DNA from: Trichuris trichiura
Lineage: Eukaryota; Nematoda; Enoplea; Trichinellida; Trichuridae
Direction: 5' to 3'
Assembly (NCBI GenBank): GCA_037903355.1
Contig: JBAJFE010000060.1
Coordinates: 1,860,001 to 1,924,000, forward strand
Length of the DNA: 64,000 bases
Under the pieces are notes generated by a model that did no database searches, was not told where the DNA came from, and worked only from the letters and a program-made list of their open reading frames with translations. A program made the translations under genes and the position numbers. Shown one piece after another: positions 1-12,303 of the stretch; the first letter of the stretch is position 1, and the number at the start of each line of letters is the position of its first letter.

Positions 1-3000
1 TATCGCGATATGCCCTCCGAGCATAGAGGAACGAATTTAAACGTAGAGCATTGGGACCACGTGCAGTATGTTGACCATTCAACGAGCATTACGCTCCAGG
101 ACAGCCGCCGTGCAAAGATTCTTTCCAAGGCGTAGAGGAGCGATTTTGTATTTTACCGTTTTCCCGGTTTTGCGGGCGAGAACGGCAACGTTTAGCTTCC
201 GGTTAACGTGTGCAGGGCAGAAAACCTTCTGCGCTATTAGAATACGTCTTGCGAGCGTTGGGAGTTAGAGCAATAGCTTTTAAACGGACTCAACCTGCAA
301 AACACTTGTCTACTGTACCCATATTGAGAAAACGACGTTTTCGACTCGCAAGCCGGCAACTTCCGATTGCAGTCGACGGGGCATCGCATAACCTTCAATC
401 CCTAAAAATTTTGCTTTCCGGCGGGCGTAGATTTGGAGATATCGCGATATGCCCTCCGGGCATAGAGGAACGAATTTAAACGTAGAGCCTTGGGACCACG
501 TGCAGTATGTTGCCCATTCAACGAGCATTACGCTCCAGAACAGCCGCCGTCCAAAGATTCTTTCCAGGGCGCAGAGGAGCGATTTTGTATTTTACCGTTT
601 TCCCGGTTTTGCGGGCGAGAACGGCAACGTTTAGCTTCCGGTCAACGTGTGCTGGGTAGAAAGTCCTCTATGCTATTAGAATACGTCTTGCGAGTGTTGG
701 GATTTAGAGCAATAGTTTTTAAACGGACTCAACCTGCAAAACACTTGTCTACTGTACCCATATTGAGAAAACGACGGTTTCGACTCGCAAGCCGGCAACT
801 TCCCATTGCAGTCGACTGGGCATCGCATAACCTTTATTCGCTAAAAATTTTGGCGTCCGGCGGTGCGTAGATTTGGAGATATCGCGATATGCCCTCCGGC
901 CATAGAGGAAAGAATTTAAGCGTAGAGCCTTGGGACGACGGGCAGTATGTTGCCCACTTAACGAGCATTACGCTCCAGAACAGCCGCCGTGCAAAGATTC
1001 TTTCCAGGGCGTAGAGGAGCGATTTTGTATTTTACCGTTTTCCCCGCTTTGCGGGAGAGAACGGCAACGTTTAGCTTCCCGTCAACGTGTGCTGGGTAGA
1101 AAATCCTCTCCGCTATTAGAATTCGTCTTGGGAGCGTCGGGATTAAGAGCAATAGATTTTAAACGGACTCAACCTGCAAAACACTTGTCTACTGTACCCA
1201 TACTCAGAAAACGACGGTTTCGACTCGCAAGCCGGCAACTTCACATTGCAGTCGACGGGCATCGCATAACTGTTATTCGCTAAAAATTTTGGCGTCCGGC
1301 GGTGCGTAGATTTGGAGATATCGCGATATGCCCTCCGGGCATAGAGGAACGAATTTAAACGTAGAGCCTTGGGACCACGTGCAGTATGTTACCCATTTAA
1401 CGAGCATTACGCTCCAGAACAGCCGCCGTGCAAAGATTCTTTCCAGGGCGTAGAGGAGCGATTTTGTATTTTACCGTTTTCGCCGCTTTGCGGGAGAGAA
1501 CGGCAACGTTTAGCTTCCCGTCAACGTGTGCTGGGTAGAAAATCCTCTCCGCTATTAGAATTCGTCTTGGGAGCGTCGGGATTAACAGCAATAGATTTTA
1601 AACGGACTCAACCTGCAAAACACTTGTCTACTGTACCCATACTCAGAAAACGACAGTTTCGACTCGCAGGCCGGCAACTTCACATTGCAGTCGACGGGGC
1701 ATCGCATAACTTTTATTCGCTAAACATTTCGGCGTCCGGCGGTGCGTAGATTTGGAGATATCGCGATATGCCCTCCGGGCATAGAGGAACGAATTTAAAC
1801 GTAGAGCCTTGGGACCACGAGCAGTATGTTCCCCATTCAACGAGCATTATGCTCCAGAACAGCCGCCGTGCAAAGATTCTTTCCAAGGCGTAGAGGAGCG
1901 ATTTTGTATTTTACCGTTTTCCCGGTTTTGCGAGCGAGAACGGCAACGTTTAGCTTCCGGTCAACGTGTGCTGGGTAGAAAATCCACTATGCTATTAGAA
2001 TACGTCTTGCGAGCGTTGGGATTTAGAGCAATAGATTTGAAACGGACTCAACCTGCAAAACACTTGTTTACTGTACCCATACTCAGAAAACGACGGTTTC
2101 GACTCGCAAGCCGGCAACTTCACATTGTAGTCGACGGGGCATCGCATAACCTTTATTCGCTAAACATTTTGGCGTCCGGCGGTGCGTAGATTTGGAGATA
2201 TCGCGATATGCCCTCCGGGCATAGAGGAACGAATTTAAACGTAGAGCCTTGGGACCACGTGCAGTATGTTGCCCATTCAACGAGCATAACGCTCCAGAAC
2301 AGCCGCCGTGCAAAGATTCTTTCCAAGGCGTAGAGGAGCGATTTTGTACTTTACCGTTTTCCCGGTTTTGCGGGCGAGAACGGCAACGTTTAGCTTCCGG
2401 TCAACGTGTGCTGGGTGGAAAATCTTCTGCGCTATTAGAATACGTCTTGCGAGCGTTGGGATTTAGAGCAATAGTTTTTAAACCGACTCAACCTGCAAAA
2501 CACTTGTCTACTCTACCCGTATTGAGAAAACGACGGTTTCGACTCGCAAGCCGGCAACTTCCCATTGCAGTCGACGGGGCATCGCATAAACTTTATTCCC
2601 TAAAAATTTTGGCGTCCGGCGGTGCGTAGATTTGGAGATATCGCGATATGCCCTCCGGGCATAGAGGAACGAATTTAAGCGTAGAGCCTTGGGACCACGT
2701 GCAGTATGTTGCCCATTCAACGAGCATTACGCTCCAGAAGAGCCGCCGTGCAAAGATTCTTTCCAGGGCGTAGAGCAGCGATTTTGTATTTTACCGTTTT
2801 CCCGGTTTTGCGGGAGGGAACGGCAACGTTTAGCTTCCGGTCAACGTGTGCTGGGTAGAAAATCCTCTCCGCTATTAGAATACGTCTTGCGAGCGTTGGG
2901 ATTTAGAGCAATAGATTTTAAACGGACTCAACCTGCAAAACACTTGTCTACTGTACCCATACTCAGAAAACGACGTTTTCTACTCGCAAGCCGGTAACTT

Positions 3001-6000
3001 CACATTGCAGTCGACGGGGCATCGCATAACCTTTATTCGCTAAAACTTTTGGCGTCCGGCGGTGCGTAGATTTGGAGATATCGCGATATGCCCTCCGGGC
3101 ATAGAGGAACGAATTTAAACCCAGAGGCTTGGGACCACGTGGAGTATGTTGCCCATTCAACGAGCATTACGCTCCAGAACAGCCGCCATGCAAAGATTCT
3201 TTCCAGGGCGTAGAGGAGCGATTTTGTATTTTACCGTTTTCCCGCTTTTGCAGACGAGAACCGCAACGTTTAGCTTCCGGTCAACGTGTGCTGGGTAGAA
3301 AATCCTCTATGCTATTAGAATACGTCTTGCGAGCGTTGGGATTTAGAGCAATAGTTTTTAAACGGACTCAACCTGCAAAACACTTGTCTACTGTACCCAT
3401 ATTGAGAAAACGACGGCTTCGACTCGCAAGCCGGCAACTTCCCATTGCAGTCGACGGGCCGTCGCGTAACCCTTATTCGCTAAAAATTTTGGCGTCCGGC
3501 GGTGCGTAGATTTGGAGATATCGCGATATGCCCTCCGGGCATAGAGGAACGAATTTAAACGCAGAGGCTTGGGACCACGTGGAGTATGTTGCCCATTCAA
3601 CGAGCATGACGCTCCAGAACAGCCGCCGTGCAAAGATTCTTTCCAGGGCAAAGACGAGCGATTTTGTTTTTTACCGTTTTCCCGGTTTTGCGGGCGAGAA
3701 CGGCAACGTTTAGCTTCCGGTCAACGTGTGCTGGGTAGAAAATCCTCTATGCTATTAGAATACGTCTTGCGAGCGTTGGGACTTAGAGCAATACTTTTTA
3801 AACGGACTCAACCTGCAAACCACTTGCCTACTGTACCCATATTGAGAAAACGACGGTTTCGACTCGCAAGCCGGCAGCTTCCCATTGCAGTCGACGGGGC
3901 ATCGCATAACCTTTATTCGCTAAAAATTTTGGCGATCGGCGGTGCGTAGATTTGGAGATATCGCGATATGCCCTCCGGGCATAGAGGAACGAATTTAAAC
4001 GCAGAGGCTTGGGACCACGTGCAGTATGTTCCCCATTCAACGAGCATTACGCTCCAGAACAGCCGCCGTGCAAAGATTCTTTGCAAGGCGTAGAGGAGCG
4101 ATTTTGTATTTTACCGTTTTCCCGGTTTTGCGGGCGAGAACGGCAACGTTTAGCTTCCAGTCAACGTGTGCTGGGTAGAAAATCCTCTGCGCTATTAGAA
4201 TACGTCTTGCGAGCGTTGGGATTTAGAGCAATAGTTTTTAAACGGACTCAACCTGCAAAACACTTGTCTACTGCACCCATATTGAGAAAACGACGGTTTC
4301 GACTCGCAAGCCGGCAACTTCGCATTGCAGTCGACGGGGCATCGCATAACCTTTATTCCCTAAAAATTTTGCCGTCCAGCGGTGCGCAGATTTGGACATA
4401 TCGCGATACGCCCTCCGGGCATGGAGGAACGAATTTAAACGCAGAGGCTTGGGACCACGTGTAGTATGTTGCCCATTCAACGAGCATTACGCTCCAGAAC
4501 AGCCGCCGTGCAAAGATTCCTTCCAGGGCAAAGACGAGCGATTTTGTTTTTTACCGTTTTCCCGGTTTTGCGGGCGAGAACGGCAACGTTTAGCTTCCGG
4601 TCAACGTGTGCTGGGTAGAAAATCCTCTATGCTATTAGAATACGTCTTGCGAGCGTTGGGATTTAGAGCAATAGTTTTTAAACGGACTCAACCTGCAAAA
4701 CACTTGTCTACTGTACCCATATTGAGAAAACGACGTTTTCGACTCGCAAGCCGGCAACTTCCGATTGCAGTCGACGGGGCATCGCATAACCTTCAATCCC
4801 TAAAAATTTTGCTTTCCGGCGGGCGTAGATTTGGAGATCTCGCGATATGCCCTCCGGGCATAGAGGAACGAATTTAAACGCAGAGGCTTGGGACCACGTG
4901 GAGTATGTTGCCCATTCAACGAGCATTACGCTCCAGAGCAGCCGCCGTGCAAAGATTCTTATCAGGGCGTAGAGGAGCGATTTTGTATTTTACAGTTTTC
5001 CCGGTTTTGCGGGCGAGAACGGCAACGTTTACGTTCCCGTCAACGTGTGCTGGGTAGAAAATCCTCTGCGCTATTAGAATACGTCTTGCGAGCGTTGGGA
5101 TTTAGAGCAATAGTTTTTAAACGGACTCAACCTGCAAAACACTTGTCTACTGTACCCATATTCAGAAAACGACGTTTTCGACTCGCAAGCCGGCAACTTC
5201 CGATTGCAGTCGACGGGGCATCGCATAAACTTTATTCCCTAAAAATTTTGGCGTCCAGCGGTGCGCAGATTTGGAGATATCGCGATATGCCCTCCGGGCA
5301 TAGAGGAACGAATTTAAACGTAGAGCCTTGGGACCACGTGCAGTATGTTCCTCATTCAACGAGCATTACGCTCCAGAACAGCCGCCGTGCAAAGATTCTT
5401 ATCAGGGCGTAGAGGAGCGATTTTGTATTTTACAGTTTTCCCGGTTTTGCGGGCGAGAAGGGCAACGTTTAGCTTCCGGTCAACGTGTGCTGGGTAGAAA
5501 ATCCTCTGCGCTATTAGAATACGTCTTGCGAGCGTTGGGATTTAGAGCAATAGTTTTTAAACGGACTCAACCTGCAAAACAGTTGTCTACTGTACCCATA
5601 TTCAGAAAACGACGTTTTCGACGCGCAAGCCGACAACATCCGATTGCAGTCGACGGGGCATCGCATACCCTTTATTCCTTAAAAATTTTGGCGTCCAGCG
5701 GAGCGTAGATTTGGAGATATCGCGATATGCCCTCCGGGCATAGAGGAACGAATTTAAACGTAGGGCCTTCGGAACACGTGCAGTATGTTGCCCATTCAAC
5801 GAGCATTACGCTCCAGAACAGCCGCCGTGCAAAGATTCTTATCAGGGCGTAGAGGAGCGATTTTGTATTTTACAGTTTTACCGGTTTTGCGGGCGAGAAC
5901 GGCAACGTTTAGCTTCCGGTTAACGTGCGCAATGCAGAAAACCTTCTGAGCTATTAGAATACGTCTTTCGAGCGTTGGGATTTAGAGCAGTAGTTTTTAA

Positions 6001-8664
6001 ACGGACTCAACCTGCAAAACACTTGTCTACTGTACCCATATTCAGAAAACAGCGTTTTCGACTGGCAAGCCGGCAACTTCCGATTGCAGTCGACTGGGCA
6101 TCGCATAACCTTTATTCGCTAAAAATTTTGGCGTCCGGAGGTGCGTAGATTTGGAGATATCGCGATATGCCCACCGGGCATAGAGGAACGAATTTAAACG
6201 TAGAGCCTTGGGACCACGTGCAGTACGTTGCCCATTCAACGAACATTACGCTCCAGAACAGCCGCCGCGCAAAGATTCTTTCCATGGCGTAGATTAGCGA
6301 GTTTGTATTTTACCGTTTTCTCGGTTTTACGGGCGAGAACGGCAACGTTTAGCTTCCGGTTAACGTGTGCAGGGCAGAAAACCTTCTGCGCTATTAGAAT
6401 ACGTCTTGCGAGCGTTGGGATTTAGAGCAATAGTTTTTAAATGGACTCAACCTGCAAAACACTTGTCTACTGTACCCATACTCAGAAAACGACGGTTTCG
6501 ACTCGCAAGCCGGCAACTTCACATTGCAGTCGACGGGGCATCGCATAACCTTTATTCGCTAAACATACTGGCGTCCGGCGGTGCGTAGATTTGGAGATAT
6601 CGCGATATGCCCTCCGGGCTTAGAGGAACGAATTTAAACGTAGAGCCTTGGGAGCACGTGCAGTACGTTGCCCATTCAACGAACATTACGCTCCAGAACA
6701 GCCGCCGCGCAAAGATTCTTTCCAGGGCGTAGATTAGCGAGTTTGTATTTTACCGTTTTCTCGGTTTGCGGGCGAGAACGGCAATGTTTAGCTTCCGGTT
6801 AACGTGTGCAGGGCAGAAAACCTTCTGCGCTATTAGAATACGTCTTGCGAGCGTTGGGATTTAGAGCAATAGTTTTTAAATGGACTCAACCTGCAAAACA
6901 CTTGTCTACTGTACCCATACTCAGAAAACGACGGTTTCGACTCGCAAGCCGGCAACTTCACATTGCAGTCGACGGGGCATCGCATAACCTTTATTCGCTA
7001 AACATACTGGCGTCCGGCGGTGCGTAGATTTGGAGATATCGCGATATGCCCTCCGGGCTTAGAGGAACGAATTTAAACGTAGAGCCTTGGGAGCACGTGC
7101 AGTACGTTGCCCATTCAACGAACATTACGCTCCAGAACAGCCGCCGCGCAAAGATTCTTTCCAGGGCGTAGATTAGCGAGTTTGTATTTTACCGTTTTCT
7201 CGGTTTTACGGGCGAGAACGGCAACGTTTAGCTTCCGGTTAACGTGTGCAGGGCAGAAAACCTTCTGCGCTATTAGAATACGTCTTGCGAGCGTTGGGAT
7301 GTAGAGCAATAGTTTTTAAACGGACTCAACCTGCAAAACACTTGTCTACTGTACCCATATTCATAAAACAACGTTTTCGACTCGCAAGCCGGCAACTTCC
7401 GATTGCAGTCGACGGGGCATCGCATAACCTTTATTCCCTAAAAAGTTTGGCGTCGCGCGGTGCGTAGATTTGGAGATATCGCGATATGCCCTCCGGGCAT
7501 AGAGGAACGAATTTAAACGTAGAGCATTGGGACCACGTGCAGTATGTTGACCATTCAACGAGCATTACGCTCCAGAACAGCCGCCGTGCGAAGATTCTTT
7601 CCAGGGCGTAGAGGAGCGATTTTGTATTTTACCGTTTTCCCGGTTTTGCGGGCGAGAATGGCAACGTTTAGCTTGCGGTCAACGTGTGCTGGGTAGAAAA
7701 TCCTCTCCGCCATTAGAATACGTCTTGCGAGCGTTGGGATTTAGAGCAATAGTTTTTAAACGGACTCAACCTGCAAAACACTTGTCTACTGTACCCATAT
7801 TCAGAAAACGACGTTTTCGACTCGCAAGCCGGCAACCTCTGATTGCAGTCGACGAGGCATCGCATACCCTTCATCCCTTAAAAATTTTGGCGTCCAGCGG
7901 AGCGTAGATTTGGAGATATCGCGATATGCCCTCCGGGCATAGAGGAACGAACTTAAACGTAGAGCCTTGGGACCACGTGCAGTATGTTGCCCGTTCAACG
8001 AGCATAACGCTCCAGAACAGCCGCCGTGCAAAGATTCTTTCGAAGGCGTAGAGTAGCGATTTTGTACTTTACCGTTTTCCCGGTTTTGCGGGCGAGAACG
8101 GCAACGTTTAGCTTCCGGCCAACGTGTGCTGGGTAGAAAGTCCTCTATGCTATTAGAATACGTCTTGCGAGCGTTGGGATTTAGAGCAATATTTTTTAAA
8201 CGGACTCAACCTGCAAACCACTTGTCAACTGTACCCACATTGAGAAAACGACGGTTTCGACTCGCAAGCCGGCAACTTCCCATTGCAGTCGACGGGGCAT
8301 CGCATAACCTTTATTCGCTAAACATTTTGGTGTCCGGCGGTGCGTAGATTTGGAGATATCGCGATATGCCCTCCGGGCATAGAGGAACGAATTTAAACGT
8401 AGAGCCTTGGGACCACGTGCAGTAGGTTGCCCATTCAACGAGCATTACGCTCCAGAACAGCCGCCGTGCAAAGATTCTTTCCAAGGCGTAGAGGAGCGAT
8501 TTTGTATTTTACCGTTTTCCCGGTTTTGCGGGCGAGAACGGCAACGTTTAGCTTCCGGTCAACGTGTGCTGGGTAGAAAATCCTCTCCGCCATTAGAATA
8601 CGTCATGCGAGCGTTCGGATTCAGAGCGATAGTTTTTAAACGGACTCAACCTGCAAAACACTTG
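1..8664 (+). repeat. 440-bp satellite array, forward block
   Basis: Head-to-tail tandem repeats with a period of 439-440 bp; the same landmarks recur at about 490, 930, 1369, 1809, 2249, 2689, 3129 and onward. About 19.7 monomers are present and the window starts inside the array. Monomers differ by scattered substitutions and single-base indels. Nearly every monomer carries the 12-bp palindrome ATATCGCGATAT directly followed by the hairpin ATGCCCTCCGGGCAT (for example 439-463). Many monomers keep an open frame of 126 codons, but 440 is not a multiple of three, the frame stops once per unit, and the opposite strand is also open, so I treat it as non-coding. Adjacent monomers near 6228-7105 are closer to each other than to the rest, which indicates local amplification. 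Confidence 0.97.
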
Positions 8665-11600
8665 CTAAACGTTGCCGTTCTCGCCCGCAAAACCGGGAAA
8701 ACGGTAAAATACAAAATCGCTCCTCTACGCCTTGGAAAGAATCTTTGCACGGCGGCTGTTCTAGTGCGTCATGCTCGTTGAATGGGCAACACGCTCCACG
8801 TGGTCCCAAGGGTCTACGTTTAATTTCGTTCCTACATGCCCGGAGGGCATATCGCGATATCTCCAAATCTACGCACCGCCGCACGCTAAAATTTTTAGAG
8901 AATAAAGGTTATGCGATGCCCCGTCGACTGCGATCGGAAGTTGCCCGCTTGCGAGTCGAAAACGTCGTTTTCTGAATATGGGTACAGTAGACAAGTGTGT
9001 TGCAGGTTGAGTCCGCTTGAAAACTATTGCTCTAAATCCCAACGCTCGCAAGACGTATTCCAATAGCGCAGAGGGTTTTCTATCCTGCGCACGGTGACCG
9101 GAAGCTAAACGTACCCGTTCTGACCCGCAGAACCCCGAAAACGGTAAAATACAAAACCGCTCCTCCTCGCCCTGCAAAGAATCTTTGCACGGCGGCTGCT
9201 CTAGAGCGTAATGGTCCTTGAATGGGCAACATACTGCACGTGGACCCAACGCTCCACGTATAAATTCGTTCCTCTATGACCGGAGCGCATATCGCTATAT
9301 CTCCAGATCTACGCACCGCTGGACGCAAAACGTTTTAAGGAATAAAGGGTATGCGATGCCCCGTCGACTGCTATCGGAAGTTGCCGGCTTGCAAGTCGAA
9401 AACGTCGTTTTCTGAATATGGGTACAGTAGACAAGTGTTTCGCAGGTTGAGTCCGTTTATAAACTATTGCTCTAAATCCCAACGCTCGCAAGACGTATTC
9501 TAATAGCACAGAGGGTTTTCTATCCTGCAGACGGTGACCGGAAGCTAAACGTTGCGGTTCTCGCCCGCAAAGCCCCAAAAACTGTAAAACACAAAATGGC
9601 TCCTCTACGCCCTGGAAAGAATCTTTGCTCGGCGGCTGTTCTGCAGCGTAATGGTCGTTGAATGGGCAACATACTGCACGTGGTCCCAGGGCTCCACGTT
9701 TAAATTCGTTCCTCTATGCCCGGAGGGCATATCGCGATATCTCCAAATCTACGCCCCGCCGGACGCCAAAATGTTTGAGGAATAAAGGGTATGCGATGCC
9801 CCGTCGACTGCAATCGGAAGTTGCCGTCCTGCGAGTCGAAAACGTCGTTTTCTGAATATGGGTACAGTAGACAAGTGTTTTGCATGTTGACTCCGTTTAA
9901 AAATTATTGCTCAAAATCCCAACACTCGCAAGACGTATTCTAATAGCACAGAGGATTTTCTACCCAGCACACGTTGACTGGAAGCTAAACGTTGTCGTTC
10001 TCGCCCGCGAAACCCCAAAAACGGTAAAATACAAAATCGCTCCTCTACGCCCTGGAAAGAGTCTCTCCACGGCGGCTGTTCTGGTGCGTAATGCTCGTTG
10101 AATGGGCAACATACTGCACGTGGTCCCAAGGCTCTACGTTTAAATTCGTTCCTCTATGCCCGGAGGGCATATCGCGATATCTCCAAATCTACGCATCGCT
10201 GGACGCCAAAATTTTAAAGCAATAAAGGGTATGGGATGCCCCATCGACTGCAATCGGAAGTTGCCGGCTTGCGTGTGGAAAACGTCGTTTTCCGAATGTG
10301 GGTACAGTAGACAAGTGTTTTGCAGGTTGAGTCCGTTTAAAAACTATTGCTCTAAATCCCAACGCTCGCAAGCCGTATTCTACAGCGCAGAGGATTTTCT
10401 ATCCTGCACACGTTGACCGGAAGCTAAACGTTGCCGTTCTCGCCCGCAACGCCGGGAAAACGGTAAAATAGAAAATCGCTCCTCTACGACCTGGAAAGAA
10501 TCTTTGCACGGCGGCTGTTCTGGGGCGTAATGCAGCTTGAATGGGCAAGATACTGCACGTGGTCCCAAGGCTCTACGTTTAAATTCGTTCCTCTATGCCC
10601 GGCGGGCATATCGCGATATCTCCAGATGTACGCACCGCTGGACGCCAAAATTTTTAAGGAATAAGGGGTATGCGATGCCCCGTCGACTGCTATCGGAAGT
10701 TGCCGGCCTGCGCGTCGAAAACGTCGTTTTCTGAATATGGGTACAGTAGACAAGTGTTTTGCATGTTGACTCCGTTTAAAAATTATTGCTCAAAATCCCA
10801 ACACTCGCAAGACGTATTCTAATAGCACAGAGGATTTTCTACCCAGCACACGTTGACTGGAAGCTAAACGTTGTCGTTCTCGCCCGCGAAACCCCAAAAA
10901 CGGTAAAATACAAAATCGCTCCTCTACGCCCTGGAAAGAGTCTCTGCACGGCGGCTGTTCTGGTGCGTAATGCTCGTTGAATGGGCAACATACTGCACGT
11001 GGTCCCAAGGCTCTACGTTTAAATTCGTTCCTCTATGCCCGGAGGGCATATCGCGATATCTCCAAATCTACGCATCGCTGGACGCCAAAATTTTAAAGCA
11101 ATAAAGGGTATGGGATGCCCCATCGACTGCAATCGGAAGTTGCCGGCTTGCGTGTGGAAAACGTCGTTTTCCGAATGTGGGTACAGTAGACAAGTGTTTT
11201 GCAGGTTGAGTCCGTTTAAAAACTATTGCTCTAAATCCCAACGCTCGCAAGCCGTATTCTAACAGCGCAGAGGATTTTCTATCCTGCACACGTTGACCGG
11301 AAGCTAAACGTTGCCGTTCTCGCCCGCAACGCCGGGAAAACGGTAAAATAGAAAATCGCTCCTCTACGACCTGGAAAGAATCTTTGCACGGCGGCTGTTC
11401 TGGGGCGTAATGCAGCTTGAATGGGCAAGATACTGCACGTGGTCCCAAGGCTCTACGTTTAAATTCGTTCCTCTATGCCCGGCGGGCATATCGCGATATC
11501 TCCAGATCTACGCACCGCTGGACGCCAAAATTTTTAAGGAATAAGGGGTATGCGATGCCCCGTCGACTGCTATCGGAAGTTGCCGGCCTGCGCGTCGAAA

Positions 11601-12072
11601 ACGTCGTTTTCTGAATATGGGTACAGTAGACAAGTGTTTTGCAGGTTGAGTCCGTTTAAAAACTATTGCGGTAAATCCCAACGCTCGCAAGACGTATTCT
11701 AATAGCGCAGGGGGTTTTCTATCCTGCAAACGTTGTCCGGAAGCTAAACGTTGTCGTTCTCGCCCGGGAAACCGGAAAAACTGTAAAATACAAAGTCGCT
11801 CCTCTACGCCCAGGAAAGTCTCTGCACGGCGGCTGTTCTGGTGCGTAATGCTCGTTGAATGGGCAACATACTGGACGTGGTCCCAAGGCTCTACGTTTAA
11901 ATTCGTTCCTCTATGCCCGGTGGGCATATCGCGATATGTCCAAATCTACGCACCGCTGGACGCCAAAATGTTTGAGGAATAAAGGGTATGCGATGCCCCG
12001 TCGACTGCAATCGGAAGTTGCCGGCTTGCGAATCGAAAACGTCGTTTTCTGAATATGGGTACAGTAGACAAG
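8665..12072 (-). repeat. 440-bp satellite array, inverted block (left part)
   Basis: The same 440-bp satellite as the forward block but reverse-complemented, about 7.7 monomers. It begins abruptly at 8665 in mid-monomer, 113 bp after the matching point of the forward unit, so the junction is a fold-back. Positions 9880-10758 and 10759-11637 are two almost identical consecutive dimers (about 879 bp each, only a few differences seen). The block ends at the left target-site copy CAAG of the LTR retrotransposon (12069-12072). Confidence 0.96.
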
Positions 12073-12251
12073 TGTAGCAGTTGCGAACAGCGGAGATTTA
12101 TGTAGGCGTAATAGAAGTGCGTATGTTGGGAGCTAAAGATTACAGAAGGAGACACGGTAGACGGGAGAGAGACGCGGAAACAACTGGTTGCGATCGGTTA
12201 ATGTACGTGTGTTGCGATAGAGTAAAAGGTTGTACACGGAGAAGTGTTACA
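12073..12251 (+). repeat. 5' long terminal repeat
   Basis: A 179-bp direct repeat, TGTAGCAG...GTTACA. It matches 16650-16828 except for about three substitutions. It should hold the promoter and polyadenylation signals; I see no textbook TATA box. Confidence 0.95.
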
Positions 12252-12254
12252 TTC

Positions 12255-12265
12255 TGGTAGCAGAG
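12255..12265 (+). promoter_or_regulatory. Primer binding site (initiator tRNA-Met)
   Basis: TGGTAGCAGAG begins three bases after the 5' LTR. It is complementary to the 3' end (CTCTGCTACCA) of animal initiator methionine tRNA, the usual primer for many Ty elements. Primer identity is from family knowledge. Confidence 0.8.
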
Positions 12266-12303
12266 CGTTCTGTCGCGGTCGTTTTTTCGATTCATTCTTC
12301 GGA

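Noticed and set aside
1..12072. Dozens of 60-174-codon open frames on both strands, recurring every 440 bp
   Set aside because: They are the same satellite monomer read repeatedly; both strands are open and the unit length is not a multiple of three. No splice or start context supports coding.
12244..12303. Upstream extension of gag-pol from a GTG at 12244
   Set aside because: It begins inside the 5' LTR and crosses the primer binding site; the first ATG at 12304 is the sensible start.
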